Shown piece by piece: positions 24,119-34,843 of a stretch of 64,000 nt of DNA (position 1 is the stretch's first letter; the number at the start of each line of letters is the position of its first letter). The position numbers and the translations under genes were made by a program. The notes under the pieces are model-generated. The model saw nothing but the letters and a program-made list of their open reading frames with translations, did no database searches and was not told the origin of the DNA. This DNA is from Ligustrum vulgare (taxonomy: Eukaryota > Streptophyta > Magnoliopsida > Lamiales > Oleaceae), in contig OY743168.1 of assembly GCA_963555705.1 (NCBI GenBank), positions 22,016,139 to 22,080,138 on the forward strand. The letters run 5' to 3'.

Positions 24119-24249
24119 ATACTTTAGGCGTCGGTTCAAACTTTAGAACCGACGCCTAAAGTTCGACTTTAAGCGTCGGTTATTAAAAAATCGACGCCTA
24201 AAGTCGAACTTTAGGCGTCGGTTCTAAAGTTTGAACCGACGCCTAAAGT
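24119..24249. repeat. Right subterminal palindrome of the CACTA element
   Basis: About 130 bp reading ATACTTTAGGCGTCGGTTC inward from one side and GAACCGACGCCTAAAGTAT at the other, with nested smaller inverted repeats of GGCGTCGGTT. It could fold into a long hairpin. Confidence 0.85.
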
Positions 24250-24402
24250 ATTTATTTATTTATTTTTTAAACTTGAAGCGTCGGTTATTAAAAAATCGAC
24301 GCATAAAGTCGAACTTTAGGCGTCTGCGTCATAGGCATCGCCCCTACAACCGACGCCTATGCCCTTTTACAACCGACGCCTTTTCCACTTTCTGTACTAG
24401 TG

Positions 24403-24765
24403 TCGGTTAAACTTTCTATATAAATTTATTATTTTTATATTTGTAAATTATTATTCTCTTTAAATTTATAATTTTCTATTATGTTATCTATATTTTTTGA
24501 TATTCTTGATTCAAAATATCATTTACCACACATTCTACAAAAGTTTGAAAAATCATATTTTACACCAATAAAATAATCTACACATAAACTAAAAAGAATT
24601 CTCTAATTTTATTTTTTTTTAAGAAATTGTATGTTTTTTTATACTATGGAAAACGAAGAATTGTTCGGTTAAACTTTCTATATAAATTTATTATTTTTAT
24701 ATTTGTAAATTATTGTTCCCTTGAAATTTATAATTTTCTGTCATGTTATCAATATTTTTTGAATA
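24403..24765. repeat. Continuation of the tandem array after the CACTA element
   Basis: TCGGTTAAACTTTCTATATA occurs at 24403 and again at 24665, 262 bp apart. The sequence between them repeats the 19020-19184 flank (GATTCAAAATATCATTTACC ... TATGGAAAACGAAGAA). The array therefore has roughly 260-bp periodicity around the insertion point. Confidence 0.8.
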
Positions 24766-25578
24766 CAGATATTATTCTGATTAAAGTATATTATTTAGAT
24801 TTAAGTATAAAAACATATAATGAAACACACGTTTACAGTAATTGTGATTGATATTTTTGAAAGAGATTTAGAGAAATGTTAAATACGAAAGGTAAATACA
24901 AAAAATGTGAATACTTTTGTTAATAATGAATTATAATTTTTCAATCATTCTTAGTTGTAATAGTTGCGTAAATGTTATATGGTATACAATTTTCAATATA
25001 ATTTTTTTTACTTCAATATTGCATATTGTCATATCATGATAATTGTTAGATTTACGTAATTATTATTTTTGACTATTTGATTTTATATAAGTAAAACAAA
25101 TATAATTTTATTGCTTAAATACAAATATTCGTCGATTTAAGTTAAGCATGTATTTATAATTATTGTGATTGATATTTTTATGAAAAGTAGAAAAACTTAA
25201 ATACGAGAGGAGAATGTAGAAATCGTGAAAAACATATTGATGTAATCCACAAAATTAATATTGTACCATAATAATACACCAAACATGATATACCATTAAA
25301 TAAAATACTAAATTTGTATTTTCTTTGAAATTAATAATATCTCATAAAAATTATTGAAATTAACAGTCATGTATTATTTAAATATATAAATTAGTTTACT
25401 ATTCAAAGAAGCTATTATAATTTAAATTAGTTATATTATTTATTAAATTTTAATAGCTTTTTATGCATTTTGAACTCATGTTAATTATTTGTGATATAAA
25501 GTTTTACAAATACTTATCGAAATTAATATTTTTGAATAACTTCCGTGCATTGCACGGGAGAGATGCACGAGAGAAATA
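24766..25578. other. AT-rich non-coding stretch
   Basis: No ORF of interest. Near 25543 there is a CCGTGCATTGCACGG hairpin of the kind seen at Helitron 3' ends, but no CTAG follows at the right distance on either strand. Confidence 0.5.
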
Positions 25579-25581
25579 TTA

Positions 25582-26636
25582 GGCTGCGTTTTCTTTGACG
25601 TTTTCCAGCCGTTTTCCGTTTTCCATTTTCGAAAACGCGTTCTCTTGCGTCGTTTTCGCAAAAAAATTTCGAAAACATTTTCAAAATTTGTAAAGGAAAT
25701 GGAAAACGTGAAACGCGTTTTCTGAAATTTTTGCCTTGTAAGTGGAAAACGCGGAAAACGCGCGTTTTCCACTTAAAATTTTTTTTTAAAAATAATCGAA
25801 AAAATTTGAAATTTGTCAAGATTTATCATTTTTAATTACATTATTGTTCCCTGATTTTCAAAATTTGTCATTTTAATCCTCAAAATTTGAAATTTCTTTC
25901 GAAAATATCCTAATTTATTTGCAACTTAGGTCCCTCAACTTCAGATTTTGTTGCACATTAGTTCACAAATTTTACTTTTCTTTCAATTTAGTCATTTTCG
26001 TATTTGTTTTATAGGTCATTGTCTTCAAACATGTATAACTTTTGATGTACAACTCCGAATTGCACTCTGTTTTTTGCGTAGAACTCCAAATTCAACCTTC
26101 TTTCTGATGATATATCATGTGCTTAATTATTAAACATTTTTTTTTACTTTTGTATTGTAGACACTTATTTTGTAAGGGCATAATTAATTAACGTAAATTG
26201 ATTTTTGCAAATTTTATTGAAACTTAAATTTTAAACGTTATGAGTGCTTACTAGAGGATGTATCTATATAAAGTATTAAATGGAACGATTACTTTAGAAA
26301 GGAGAATTACTACTCAAATGTGGAACGATTACTTTAGAAGGACAACATGAATTTTTGAACTTTTTTGATATAACCAAATTGTGTGATAGGGGTTATTTCA
26401 TTTATTTTTGTTGTGTAACTCAAAATATGATATTTTTATTTCATTTATATTCACAAACAATATGAAATAATTTTCTTCAAAATTTTAAATAGAACGCGTT
26501 TTCCAACTTTTCATTTTCGAAAACAGTTTTCAGAAATAACGTTTTCAGCAATTTCGAAAAAAGTCACATAAAATGGAAAACGGAAAACATTTTCGAAAAT
26601 GAAAACAGGAAACTGAAACACAAAGAGAACGCAGTC
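25582..26636. mobile_element. PIF/Harbinger-type TIR element, copy 2
   Basis: 1055 bp with ends GGCTGCGTTTTCTTTG and CAAAGAGAACGCAGTC, flanked by TTA on both sides (25579-25581, 26637-26639). The subterminal TTTTCGAAAACG-rich sequence matches copy 1 at 13683-14322. The middle is longer than in copy 1 and holds no recognisable transposase. Confidence 0.75.
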
Positions 26637-26759
26637 TTAGTGTCCTCTTCAAAATAGGCAATTATTGGGGGAAAAAAAATTATTTTCATAACAATATGCG
26701 ATCTTATGAACATGGAAATATAGAAATACAATATATTTCCACAACTTGCATAATTAAAA

Positions 26760-27510
26760 TAAAATATGCCGCAACCACAGAACTTACCAATGTCGAGGAT
26801 CGGCAAGCAAAGGGAAAAGACCTCTAACAATAAAATGATAGATGCACGAAAAAAACTCAATCACAGTTGCAGCATTGACCACACCATTTTGACAAAAAAT
26901 ACTCAAAATCAGAAAACAACTTATAATAAATTACATTTAGTCATTCCATTGCCAAAGTCAAGAACATCAAGTTCATGACGAAACCTTTTCCAAGTTGACA
27001 TATTTTTCCTTTCACTGCCTTAGGGATACTTTTCAAATTTTTATTCAAGTGCCACGGAATAGTATACCCCTTCAGACAACAAGAAAAGTGAACCAAATAT
27101 TTCAAAACTACTGCTCCAGCTCCAGATATAAAATCAATAAATAAACTTTGAAGTAGTTTCATCTTCAATTCAAATTCGTTTTACAGCCCAACAATGAATG
27201 CCCACATACAATCCAAAATGTGAAAAACATATTCAGCCTCATCACCTTCTTCACCATTATCCTGCCCCTCTCAATAGTGGCCCATATTCTATGGTTGTGG
27301 CCATTCTCGAAATCTCGTCGTCATAATCTTCAAGTACGCACACAAAAATGGATAAGGTTCAGATTAGTACCTTTCCCAGAGCCCAATCATCAGAATTAAA
27401 ATAAATAGGTAGCTAAATAAATCCCTTACCTGATACAATAGATAGCTGGGAATCGGATTCAAAGATGGAATGCCCTTAAAATCGGTCCTGCTGGTACTAG
27501 GATCAACAAA
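26760..27510 (-). pseudogene. Possible exon remnants of an unrecognised host gene
   Basis: Exon-like pieces on the minus strand. One (about 27510-27430) encodes VDPSTSRTDFKGIPSLNPIP and ends in CAG/GTAAGG. A second (27168-26967) is open and contains PWHLNKNLKSIPKAVKGK. A third piece ends at a GTAAG donor near 26786. I do not recognise the protein, and the frames between pieces are not continuous. The copia element inserted just upstream, at 27605. Confidence 0.25.
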
Positions 27511-27604
27511 TATTTTTAGTAGAAAATTCAAATTCTGATCTTACCCAAAAAAAATAAAATAAAAAAAAAATTAAAGAGGAAAAGGACAAAACATATGTAC
27601 AGAC

Positions 27605-28101
27605 TGTTGTGCGGAAGCGAATTAACCGACGGTTCGACCAATGCAAAAATAGAAATAACGAATTCGAAAGAGAAAGAGAACAATACAAGATTTACGTGGT
27701 TCGGCAAATTGCCTACGTCCACGGAGGGAGATTCCAAATTTTCACTTATATGACAAATGTGGAATACAAATAACTCGACCTCACCAAAAACACTCTTTCT
27801 TACAAACTATAAAAGAAGAACAATTTACAAATGCACTTGAGCACCTCTCCAAAACTCAAGTACTACAAACTCTTCTAAGAGAAAACAAATGAATTGTTCT
27901 CTTCTTCTTGATGTCTTAAACACAAATGAAGCATCCCTATTTATAGGCCAAGAGAATGAATCACAACCATCAATTTGATTTCCACTTGTATGGTGGAAAT
28001 TCAAGTGTTCCACTAGAATAACTTTCATCATTTTGTTGCCAAACTTTTGATTAATTGATACCACTTTTATTCAATGGCCAACAATTATTCAATGGCCAAC
28101 A
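27605..28101 (-). repeat. Copia 3' LTR
   Basis: 497 bp, partner of 34245-34741. Differences are confined to seven single bases. Confidence 0.95.
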
Positions 28102-28115
28102 ATCTCCACCTTGGT
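28102..28115 (-). other. Copia polypurine tract
   Basis: On the minus strand CCAAGGTGGAGAT directly precedes the 3' LTR, a common copia PPT. Confidence 0.75.
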
Positions 28116-28205
28116 TTCAATCTCGATTCAAATGAACTGCTTCCAAACAAAATGAGAAAGAGTGTCTCCAATTGTGCCTGTTGACACCACACACCTCGTA
28201 GGTGT

Positions 28206-28322
28206 TTAAATTCGCAGGATGTTAATCAAGTCCAAACAATGATTGAACTTGATCGCTGTTACCACTTTGGTCAACATATCTGCAGGATTTTCAGCTGTTA
28301 GAATCTTTTGAAGTAGGATATC
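28206..28322 (-). pseudogene. C-terminal end of copia gag-pol, cut off by the solo LTR
   Basis: The minus strand reads LQKILTAENPADMLTKVV and ends at a TAA (28206-28208). This is the usual copia tail after RNase H. It is in frame with the main ORF once the nested insert and one copy of its target duplication are removed. Confidence 0.85.
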
Positions 28323-29468
28323 TGTTGGTGTGAAATCGCAAGTGTACGATATCGCTACAAGTAGTAAAAGTGGACTTTTGAGTCCGAGTTGTCAATCCCA
28401 CGAGGACTATTTAATTCGCTATATATTTACTTCGAATATAGAATTCCTAAACTAGAAACAAAACTAATTGAGAAAATAAAATATCAATCAATCCAAAAAC
28501 GACAATAAAATTGAGAATAAATGAAATAAATAATGCAATTAAAAAGAAAATAGAAAATTAAACTAAAAGCAATTAATAAAAGTGAAAGAAACAAACGTGG
28601 TGGATTTTAAACAATTGAATGAATATCGGGACTAACGATTTCGAAATAACGTTCTAACTTAATTTCTCGTCTCAAGTTGTTTTCTAAAATTGTATTTGGT
28701 CGAATTCACGCACATATCTAATTTACCTCTCTCGAGTTCAAATTAGACCTATTTAACTAAGTCAACCGTGTATCTCTACAGCGGGTCAGAGTTTTCCTTA
28801 GCTAAATGTATTAAATTTCCTAAGAATTCATAATTGACCACAAGCAACTACAAATTCATATCTCTATCTTTTTGGTGAAATTGCCGAATTTTATTACGTG
28901 ATCTAATTGTTAACTCACCTCTCGGATTATGAAAACAACCATTAAATCATGAATTGGTGATCAAGCAATTCAAGTATTAAACACAATAATAAAATCAATA
29001 CATGAAAATAAAGTGCCAAACTTGAGAATTAAAATAAAACAAGAAACATTAAATCTATTTCGTTAATCCCGATTAATAAATTAGTTACTCATACTTTTGG
29101 GAGAAAAAACAATGAATAATGTAAACAAAACCCGAAGTTTGAAGAGTTGGAGAATTAACATGTCTCCTTGTTAATTGTCTAGCAGCCGAGCACGCCCAAT
29201 TCCTCCAATTAAACTCACAGCTGCACTCCAAATTTGCTTCAATGACAATTCCACCATAAACCAACCAATTAATCCCTTTCCCAAGTCAGCCCCTGTTTTT
29301 AATATATATGTATCCACCAATGGATTGTCTCTAATTATTCACCAGCAGCCTCCTCTCCAATTCATGTATGTATGTATATATATATATATATATATCCTCC
29401 AAACTAACTACCGCCGACCAAAATTTTAGTCACTTTCACTTTGTCCCCTCTCTCCTTTAATTCCAATG

Positions 29469-29523
<55 letters not shown>

Positions 29524-30163
29524 GTATATCTCCAACTTTTTCTCCTCCACGGTTACTGTTCTCTAGAAACTCTCACGGCTGCCTCCAATGTATATATGTT
29601 TTTCTTCCTCCAGCCTACGACTGCTCTTTTTTCTGTGTATCTCGTTTGCTGATTGCTCCTCTGATTTCTAACTCACGGCTGCCCTATTTTTTTTTTCCAA
29701 TTAACCTCACAGCTGCCGCCTCACCCAGCAGCTCCTCTTCTCTTCTTTGGCACCAAAAAGTGTATAGATATATGTATCTCAAATCCACTCAGACGTGGCC
29801 TACATTTGGGCCCAAGGTAGTAATTTTAATCCCATAAATAAAAGCCCAATTATAAGTAGTGTGAATTTTATTCTTGAGCCTCAATACTTTCTAGAAAATA
29901 TAGTTGGTCCCTTGTATTTTAGCATGTCTTCTATTAAGCTCCACTTTGATTCTTGAATAATTTCACCAACTTTTAAATTGTATGATTTTGCACCAATTAT
30001 CATCCAATTATTGTGTAATTGCTTCAATTCCTTGTTTTTCTTGATTTTGAGATAAAAATCTGAAATAATGAGAATAAACACAAATTAAGTAGAATTTATT
30101 CGAGAAAAACATTATAATATCCTAATTTCGACAGATAAATAAGTGTATAAAATACACTTATCA
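28323..30163 (-). mobile_element. Nested solo LTR (gypsy, probably Tat/Ogre-like), TSD ATATC
   Basis: 1841 bp with TG...CA ends: TGTTGGTGTGAAATCGC on the plus-strand left and ATACACTTATCA on the right, flanked by ATATC (28318-28322, 30164-30168). Read on the minus strand it begins TGATAAGTGTATTTTATAC, a start typical of long Tat/Ogre-group LTRs. No internal region or second LTR remains, so it is a solo LTR. It contains (TA)n at 29375-29395 and 29471-29519. Confidence 0.88.
29471..29519. repeat. (TA)n microsatellite
   Basis: About 24 TA dinucleotides within the nested solo LTR; they produce an Ile-Tyr ORF artefact. Confidence 0.95.
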
Positions 30164-33100
30164 ATATCCCCTTCTTCAACAATTTCCCGCACAAAATGAT
30201 ATCTAACATCGATGTGCTTCGTCCGTGCATGGTAGACTTGGTTCTTTGCCAAATGAATAGCACTCTGGCTATCACAATACACAGTGACGTGTTTCTGAAC
30301 GACTCCCAATTCACCAAGTAACCCCTGCAGCCAAATTGTCTCTTTAACAGCCTCTGTAACTGCCATATATTCTGCTTCTGTCGTAGACAAAGCGACTGTA
30401 GACTGTAAAGTGGACTTCCAACTGACTGGAGCTTTTGCAAGAGTAAACACATATCCAGTCGTTGATCGACGTTTATCCAAATCACCAGCATAGTCAGAAT
30501 CAACATATCCAACTACGCAATGACCAAGTGAATCATCCCGCTCAAACACTAAACCAATATTAATGGTTTTCAAAATATACCTTAAAATCCATTTCACAGC
30601 TTGCCAATGTCCTTTACCAGGACTATGTATATACCTACTCACCACTCCAACTGCATGTGAAATGTCAGGTCTTGTACACACCATTGCATACATCAAACTT
30701 CCAACTGTATTTGCACAAGGAGCTTTTGACATGTATTCTCGTTCCGCGTCAGTGTTGGAAGATATCGTAGAGCTAAGCTTGAAATGAGGGGCAAGTGGAG
30801 TACTTACAGGTTTTGACTGATTGTCTAGACCAAAACGTTGTAATACTTTCTTCAAATACTGCTTTTGAGTCAGACAAAGCTTACCTCTGTTTCTTTCTCT
30901 GCTTATCTCCATGCCAAGAATCTTCTTTGCCTCACCGAGATCTTTCATCTCGAACTCTTGGTTTAGCTGAGCCTTCAATCTGTCAATTTCTTCATGGCTC
31001 CTTGATGCAATCAGCATATCATCAACATACAAGAGTAGATATATGAAAGATCCATCTTTTAGCTTGTGAAAATAAACACAATGGTCAAACTTGCTTCGTG
31101 TGTACTTTTGCTCCAACATAAACTTGTCAAATCGCTTATACCACTGCCTCGGTGACTGCTTAAGTCCATATAGCGATTTGCTTAATTTACAAACCCAATT
31201 TTCTTTTCCAGCAACCCTGAATCCTTCTGGCTGAGTCATATAGATTTCCTCTTCCAAATCACCGTGCAGAAAGGCGGTCTTCACATCAAGTTGAACTAGT
31301 TCCAAGTCAAACTGCACTACTAAGGCCAATAAAATACGAATGGAAGAATGTTTCACAACTGGAGAAAATACTTTATTATAATCAATTCCTTCCTTCTGAG
31401 CGTAGCCTTTAGCCACCAACCGTGCCTTGAAGCGAACCTCGTTCTTGTCAGGAAATCCTTCTTTCTTTGTAAATACCCATTTACACCCAATTGCCTTCTT
31501 ATCCTTCGGAAGTTGAGCTAGCTCCCACGTTTTGTTCTTCTGAAGGAACTGCATTTCATCTGTCATAGCTTCCTTCCACTGATCATTTTCAGAACTTCTG
31601 ACAGCTTCTTTGTAAGTAGAAGGAACATCATCATCTACAATTGGAAGTGCATAGGCCACCATATCAACAAATCGAGCAGGTTTTCGAATTTCTCTTCGTG
31701 GCCTATCAACTGCAATTGATCTCGGTTGCGATGGAGGTTCTTGGGTTGAAACCTCCTCTTCTTGTTGTTCTTCAACATACTCCTCTGCTATTGGAGTTTC
31801 ACCTGCTGGGTCAATCAAAGTTGCATCAAACTCCACATGTTGCGGAACTTGCTCCACCTGCTGCTGAGCACCCTCGGTCACCTTTTTCAACATAGCAGAT
31901 TCATCAAAAGTGACATCCCTGCTAAGAATTATCTTCTTCATATCAGGACACCATAAGCGATATCCCTTTACTCCAGAGCTGATCCCCATAAACAGTGCTT
32001 TCTTAGCTCTTGGATCCAACTTAGATTCTTTTACATGGTAGAATGCAGTGGAACCAAAAATATGTAAAGAATCATAGTCAGTAGCAGGTTTTCCATACCA
32101 AACCTCCATAGGTGTCTTATTTCCAATGGCAGCAGATGGTAAACGATTAATGAGATGACTCGCATATATTACTGCCTCAGCCCAAAATTTCTTGTCCAAT
32201 CCAGCATTAGACAACATACATCGAACCTTCTCCAGCAATGTTCGATTCATGCGTTCAGCCACCCCATTCTGCTGTGGTGTATTTCTGACTGTGAAGTGTC
32301 GCATAATACCTTCATCTTGGCAGATTTTAAGAAACGGATCACTCTTGTATTCTCCACCACTGTCTGATCTGAGTCGTTTGATTTTTCTGCCCGTCTGCGT
32401 CTCCATCATCTTCTTCCATATAAGAAAACGATCTAATACTTCATCTTTTGTCTTCATCAGATACACCCAAACTCTTCTGGAAAAATCATCGACAAAAGTA
32501 ACAAAATAGTGCATACCTCCCAAGGAAGATGTCCTTGTAGGTCCCCACACGTCTGAGTGAACATAGTCCAGAATACCTTCTGTATTATGGATTGCAGTAC
32601 CAAACTTTACTTTTGTCTGTTTTCCCAAAATACAATGTTTGCAAAAATCCATCTTGTATGTTTTTGCTCCTTTCAATAGGCCTTGCTTCACCAGAGTTTG
32701 CATAGCTTTTTCACCAGCATGTCCCAACCGCATGTGCCAAAGTTTTGTGATTTCTGAATCTTCGTCTTCTCCTGATGCTGTAGCCGCCAATCCAATAACT
32801 GTATTACCTTGGAAGTAATACAAATTATTTCTCCTTATGCCTTTCATTACCACGAGTGAGCCTTTAGCAATTTTCAGAACTCCATCTCGTATAGTCACGA
32901 ACACGCCTTTAGATTCTAAGGCTCCCACGGAGATGAGATTCTTACTCAAATATGGTACATACCTTAGGTCTGTCAGAATTGTAGTTGATCCATCATGACA
33001 TCTCAAACGGATTGAACCTATCCCTTTTGTTTGCAAGATCTCATCATTGTCGAGGTAAACAACACCACCATTTAGTTCTTCGAGTTTGAAGAACCACTCC

Positions 33101-34092
33101 CTGTTGGGACACATGTGATAAGTGCAACCCGAATCCATAATCCATTCGTCTGAGTGAGATATACTTGATGTACTAGTTAGAACAAATTCTAACTCATCAT
33201 CTTCACACTTGGCTATATTGGCTTCTGAAGTAGCTCCAGCAATACCTTTAACCTTGTCTTTGTTCTTCAGCTTTGGACAATCCTTCTTCCAATGACCTTT
33301 TTCATGACAGAAGGCGCATTCATCTTTAGCAGGCTTGCCCTTCGAACGAGATCTGCCCCTTCTCCCGGGATTACGACTTTGAGCACGACCTCTTATAGTA
33401 TAGGCTTCTCCTGCTGAACTTCCATGTTCCTTTTGATCCTTCTTTCGGATCTCATTGTTGTACAAAGCAGCACATACTTCATCAAAAGTAATTTCATCCT
33501 TTCCATGAAGTACCGTAGTGACAAGGTGTTCATATTCATCGGGAAGAGAAGTCAAGAGCAACATGGCCTTATCTTCATCCTTGAAAGATTCTTCAAGATT
33601 TATCAACTCAACTACCAATTTCTTGAACTCAGTAATATGGTTGTACATAGTTGTGCCAGGTTGATATCGGAAGCGAAATAACTTCTTCAAATAGAGTCTG
33701 TTTTGACAGCTTTTTGATATAAACTGCTTCTCCAACTCCTTCCATAATTTGCTTGCCGATTTCTCCATCATATATGGGAACTTTTGCTCTCTGGTGAGAC
33801 ACGAACGGATGATCACACAGGCACTCCGATTGATTCTTGTCCATTCTAGATCATCCATGTCAGCTGACTTATCTTCTTCAAGAGCAATGTCTAGCTCTTG
33901 TTGAAATAGCGCATCCATAACTTCACATTGCCACATAGTAAAGTTATTTGTGCCATCAAATTTTTCCACGTCTATTTTTGCATTAATTACCACTGTTCTT
34001 GTTGAAGACACAGTGGGCCTTGAAGATCCTTCTAAAATGGCTGGAGGTGGATCCTCAGTCTCTGTCGGTGTAGTCGAGGAATTTTTAGACAT
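30164..34092 (-). CDS. Copia gag-pol polyprotein (C-terminus interrupted)
   Basis: One open frame of about 1310 copia residues starting at the ATG at 34092. In order it holds: gag core (KFDGTNNFTMWQ); a CCHC knuckle (CAFCHEKGHWKKDC); protease with DSG (WIMDSGCTYHM); the integrase HHCC zinc region (LWHMRLGH ... CKHCILGK); and the integrase core with Asp-Asp-Glu (SDVWGP, DSGGEY, NGVAERMNR). The reverse transcriptase follows (LDVKTAFLHGDL, LLLYVDDM), then RNase H (DSDYAGD, STTEAEYMA, CDSQSAI). No stop or frameshift occurs before the nested LTR at 30163, where the frame runs a few foreign residues to a stop at 30112. The remaining tail lies at 28206-28322. The enzymes would copy element RNA in cytoplasmic particles and integrate the cDNA. 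This copy cannot make the normal C-terminus. Confidence 0.93.
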
Positions 34093-34230
34093 TTTTCAAA
34101 AAAAAAAAAAAAAAAAAAATCTTAAAAAAAATATACCAAGATCCCTGTTCTCAAAAAAAATCTTTTCTGATGTGGAAGATCAGTCACTGCTGCAACCACA
34201 GAGCATACTTAGAATTTTAAGAGAGTCAAG

Positions 34231-34242
34231 GCTCTGATACCA
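34231..34242 (-). other. Copia primer-binding site (tRNA-iMet)
   Basis: Minus strand TGGTATCAGAGC, two bases inside the 5' LTR, complementary to the 3' end of plant initiator tRNA-Met as in most copia elements. Confidence 0.92.
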
Positions 34243-34244
34243 AT

Positions 34245-34741
34245 TGTTGTGCGGAAGCGAATTAACCGACGGTTCGACCAATGCAAAAATAGAAATAACG
34301 AATTCGAAAGAGAAAGAGAACAATACAAGATTTACGTGGTTCGGCAAATTGCCTACGTCCACGGAGGGAGATTCCAAATTTCCACTAATATGACAAATGT
34401 GGAATACAAATAACTCGACCTCACAAAAAACACTCTTTCTTACAAACTATAAAAGAAGAACAATTTACAAATGCACTTGAGCACCTCTCCAAAACTCAAG
34501 TACTACAAACTCTCCTAAGAGAAAACAAAGGAATTGTTCTCTTCTTCTTGATGTCTTAAACACAAATGAAGCATCCCTATTTATAGGCCAAGAGAATGAA
34601 TCACAACCATCAATTTGATTTCCACTTGTATGGTGGAAATTCAAGTGTTCCACTAGAATAACTTTCATCATTTTGTTGCCAAATTTTTGATTAATTGATA
34701 CCACTTTTATTCAATGGCCAACAACTATTCAATGGCCAACA
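34245..34741 (-). repeat. Copia 5' LTR
   Basis: 497 bp, carrying the element's promoter. It lies about 100 bp from the end of the NLR pseudogene and reads in the same direction as that gene. Confidence 0.95.
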
Positions 34742-34843
34742 CAGACATCATTTTCCAATAAATAAATAAAATAAAATAATGAGATGTAGAAAAGTGATGT
34801 GGATATTGGCAGACAACAAATTGGATTTGTTACCTGATGGGAT

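Larger units (their letters stand above)
19185..24402 (+). mobile_element. CACTA (En/Spm) element, TSD TCG
   Basis: 5218 bp beginning CACTAGTACAAAA and ending TTTCTGTACTAGTG, so the termini are inverted repeats CACTAGTACA. TCG lies directly outside both ends (19182-19184, 24403-24405), the 3-bp duplication of CACTA elements. Subterminal regions are packed with GCGTCGGTT/AACCGACGC words in both orientations. The only gene is the 11-exon Transposase_24/Ulp1 gene. I find no TNPD-type (Transposase_21) catalytic transposase, so the copy is probably non-autonomous. The host sequence on the two sides joins into one tandem-repeat unit. Confidence 0.9.
27605..34741 (-). mobile_element. Ty1/copia retrotransposon, TSD CAGAC
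   Basis: 7137 bp including a nested solo LTR. Two 497-bp LTRs (27605-28101 and 34245-34741) read TGTTGTGCGG to GGCCAACA on the plus strand, and both are flanked by CAGAC (27600-27604, 34742-34746). I count 7 differences between the LTRs (about 1.4%), so insertion is recent. A tRNA-iMet-type primer-binding site, a polypurine tract and one long gag-pol frame are present on the minus strand. Domain order PR-INT-RT-RNaseH identifies copia; the PPT/LTR style suggests the Tork/Tnt1 side of the superfamily (inference). Confidence 0.95.

Noticed and set aside
25535..25575. CCGTGCATTGCACGG hairpin as a Helitron end
   Set aside because: No CTAG within about 15 bases on either strand and no matching TC start.
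34180..34377. ORFs inside the copia LTRs (also 27503-28064 and 34465-34704)
   Set aside because: Identical pairs in both LTRs, antisense or in the non-coding U3/R/U5; not genes.
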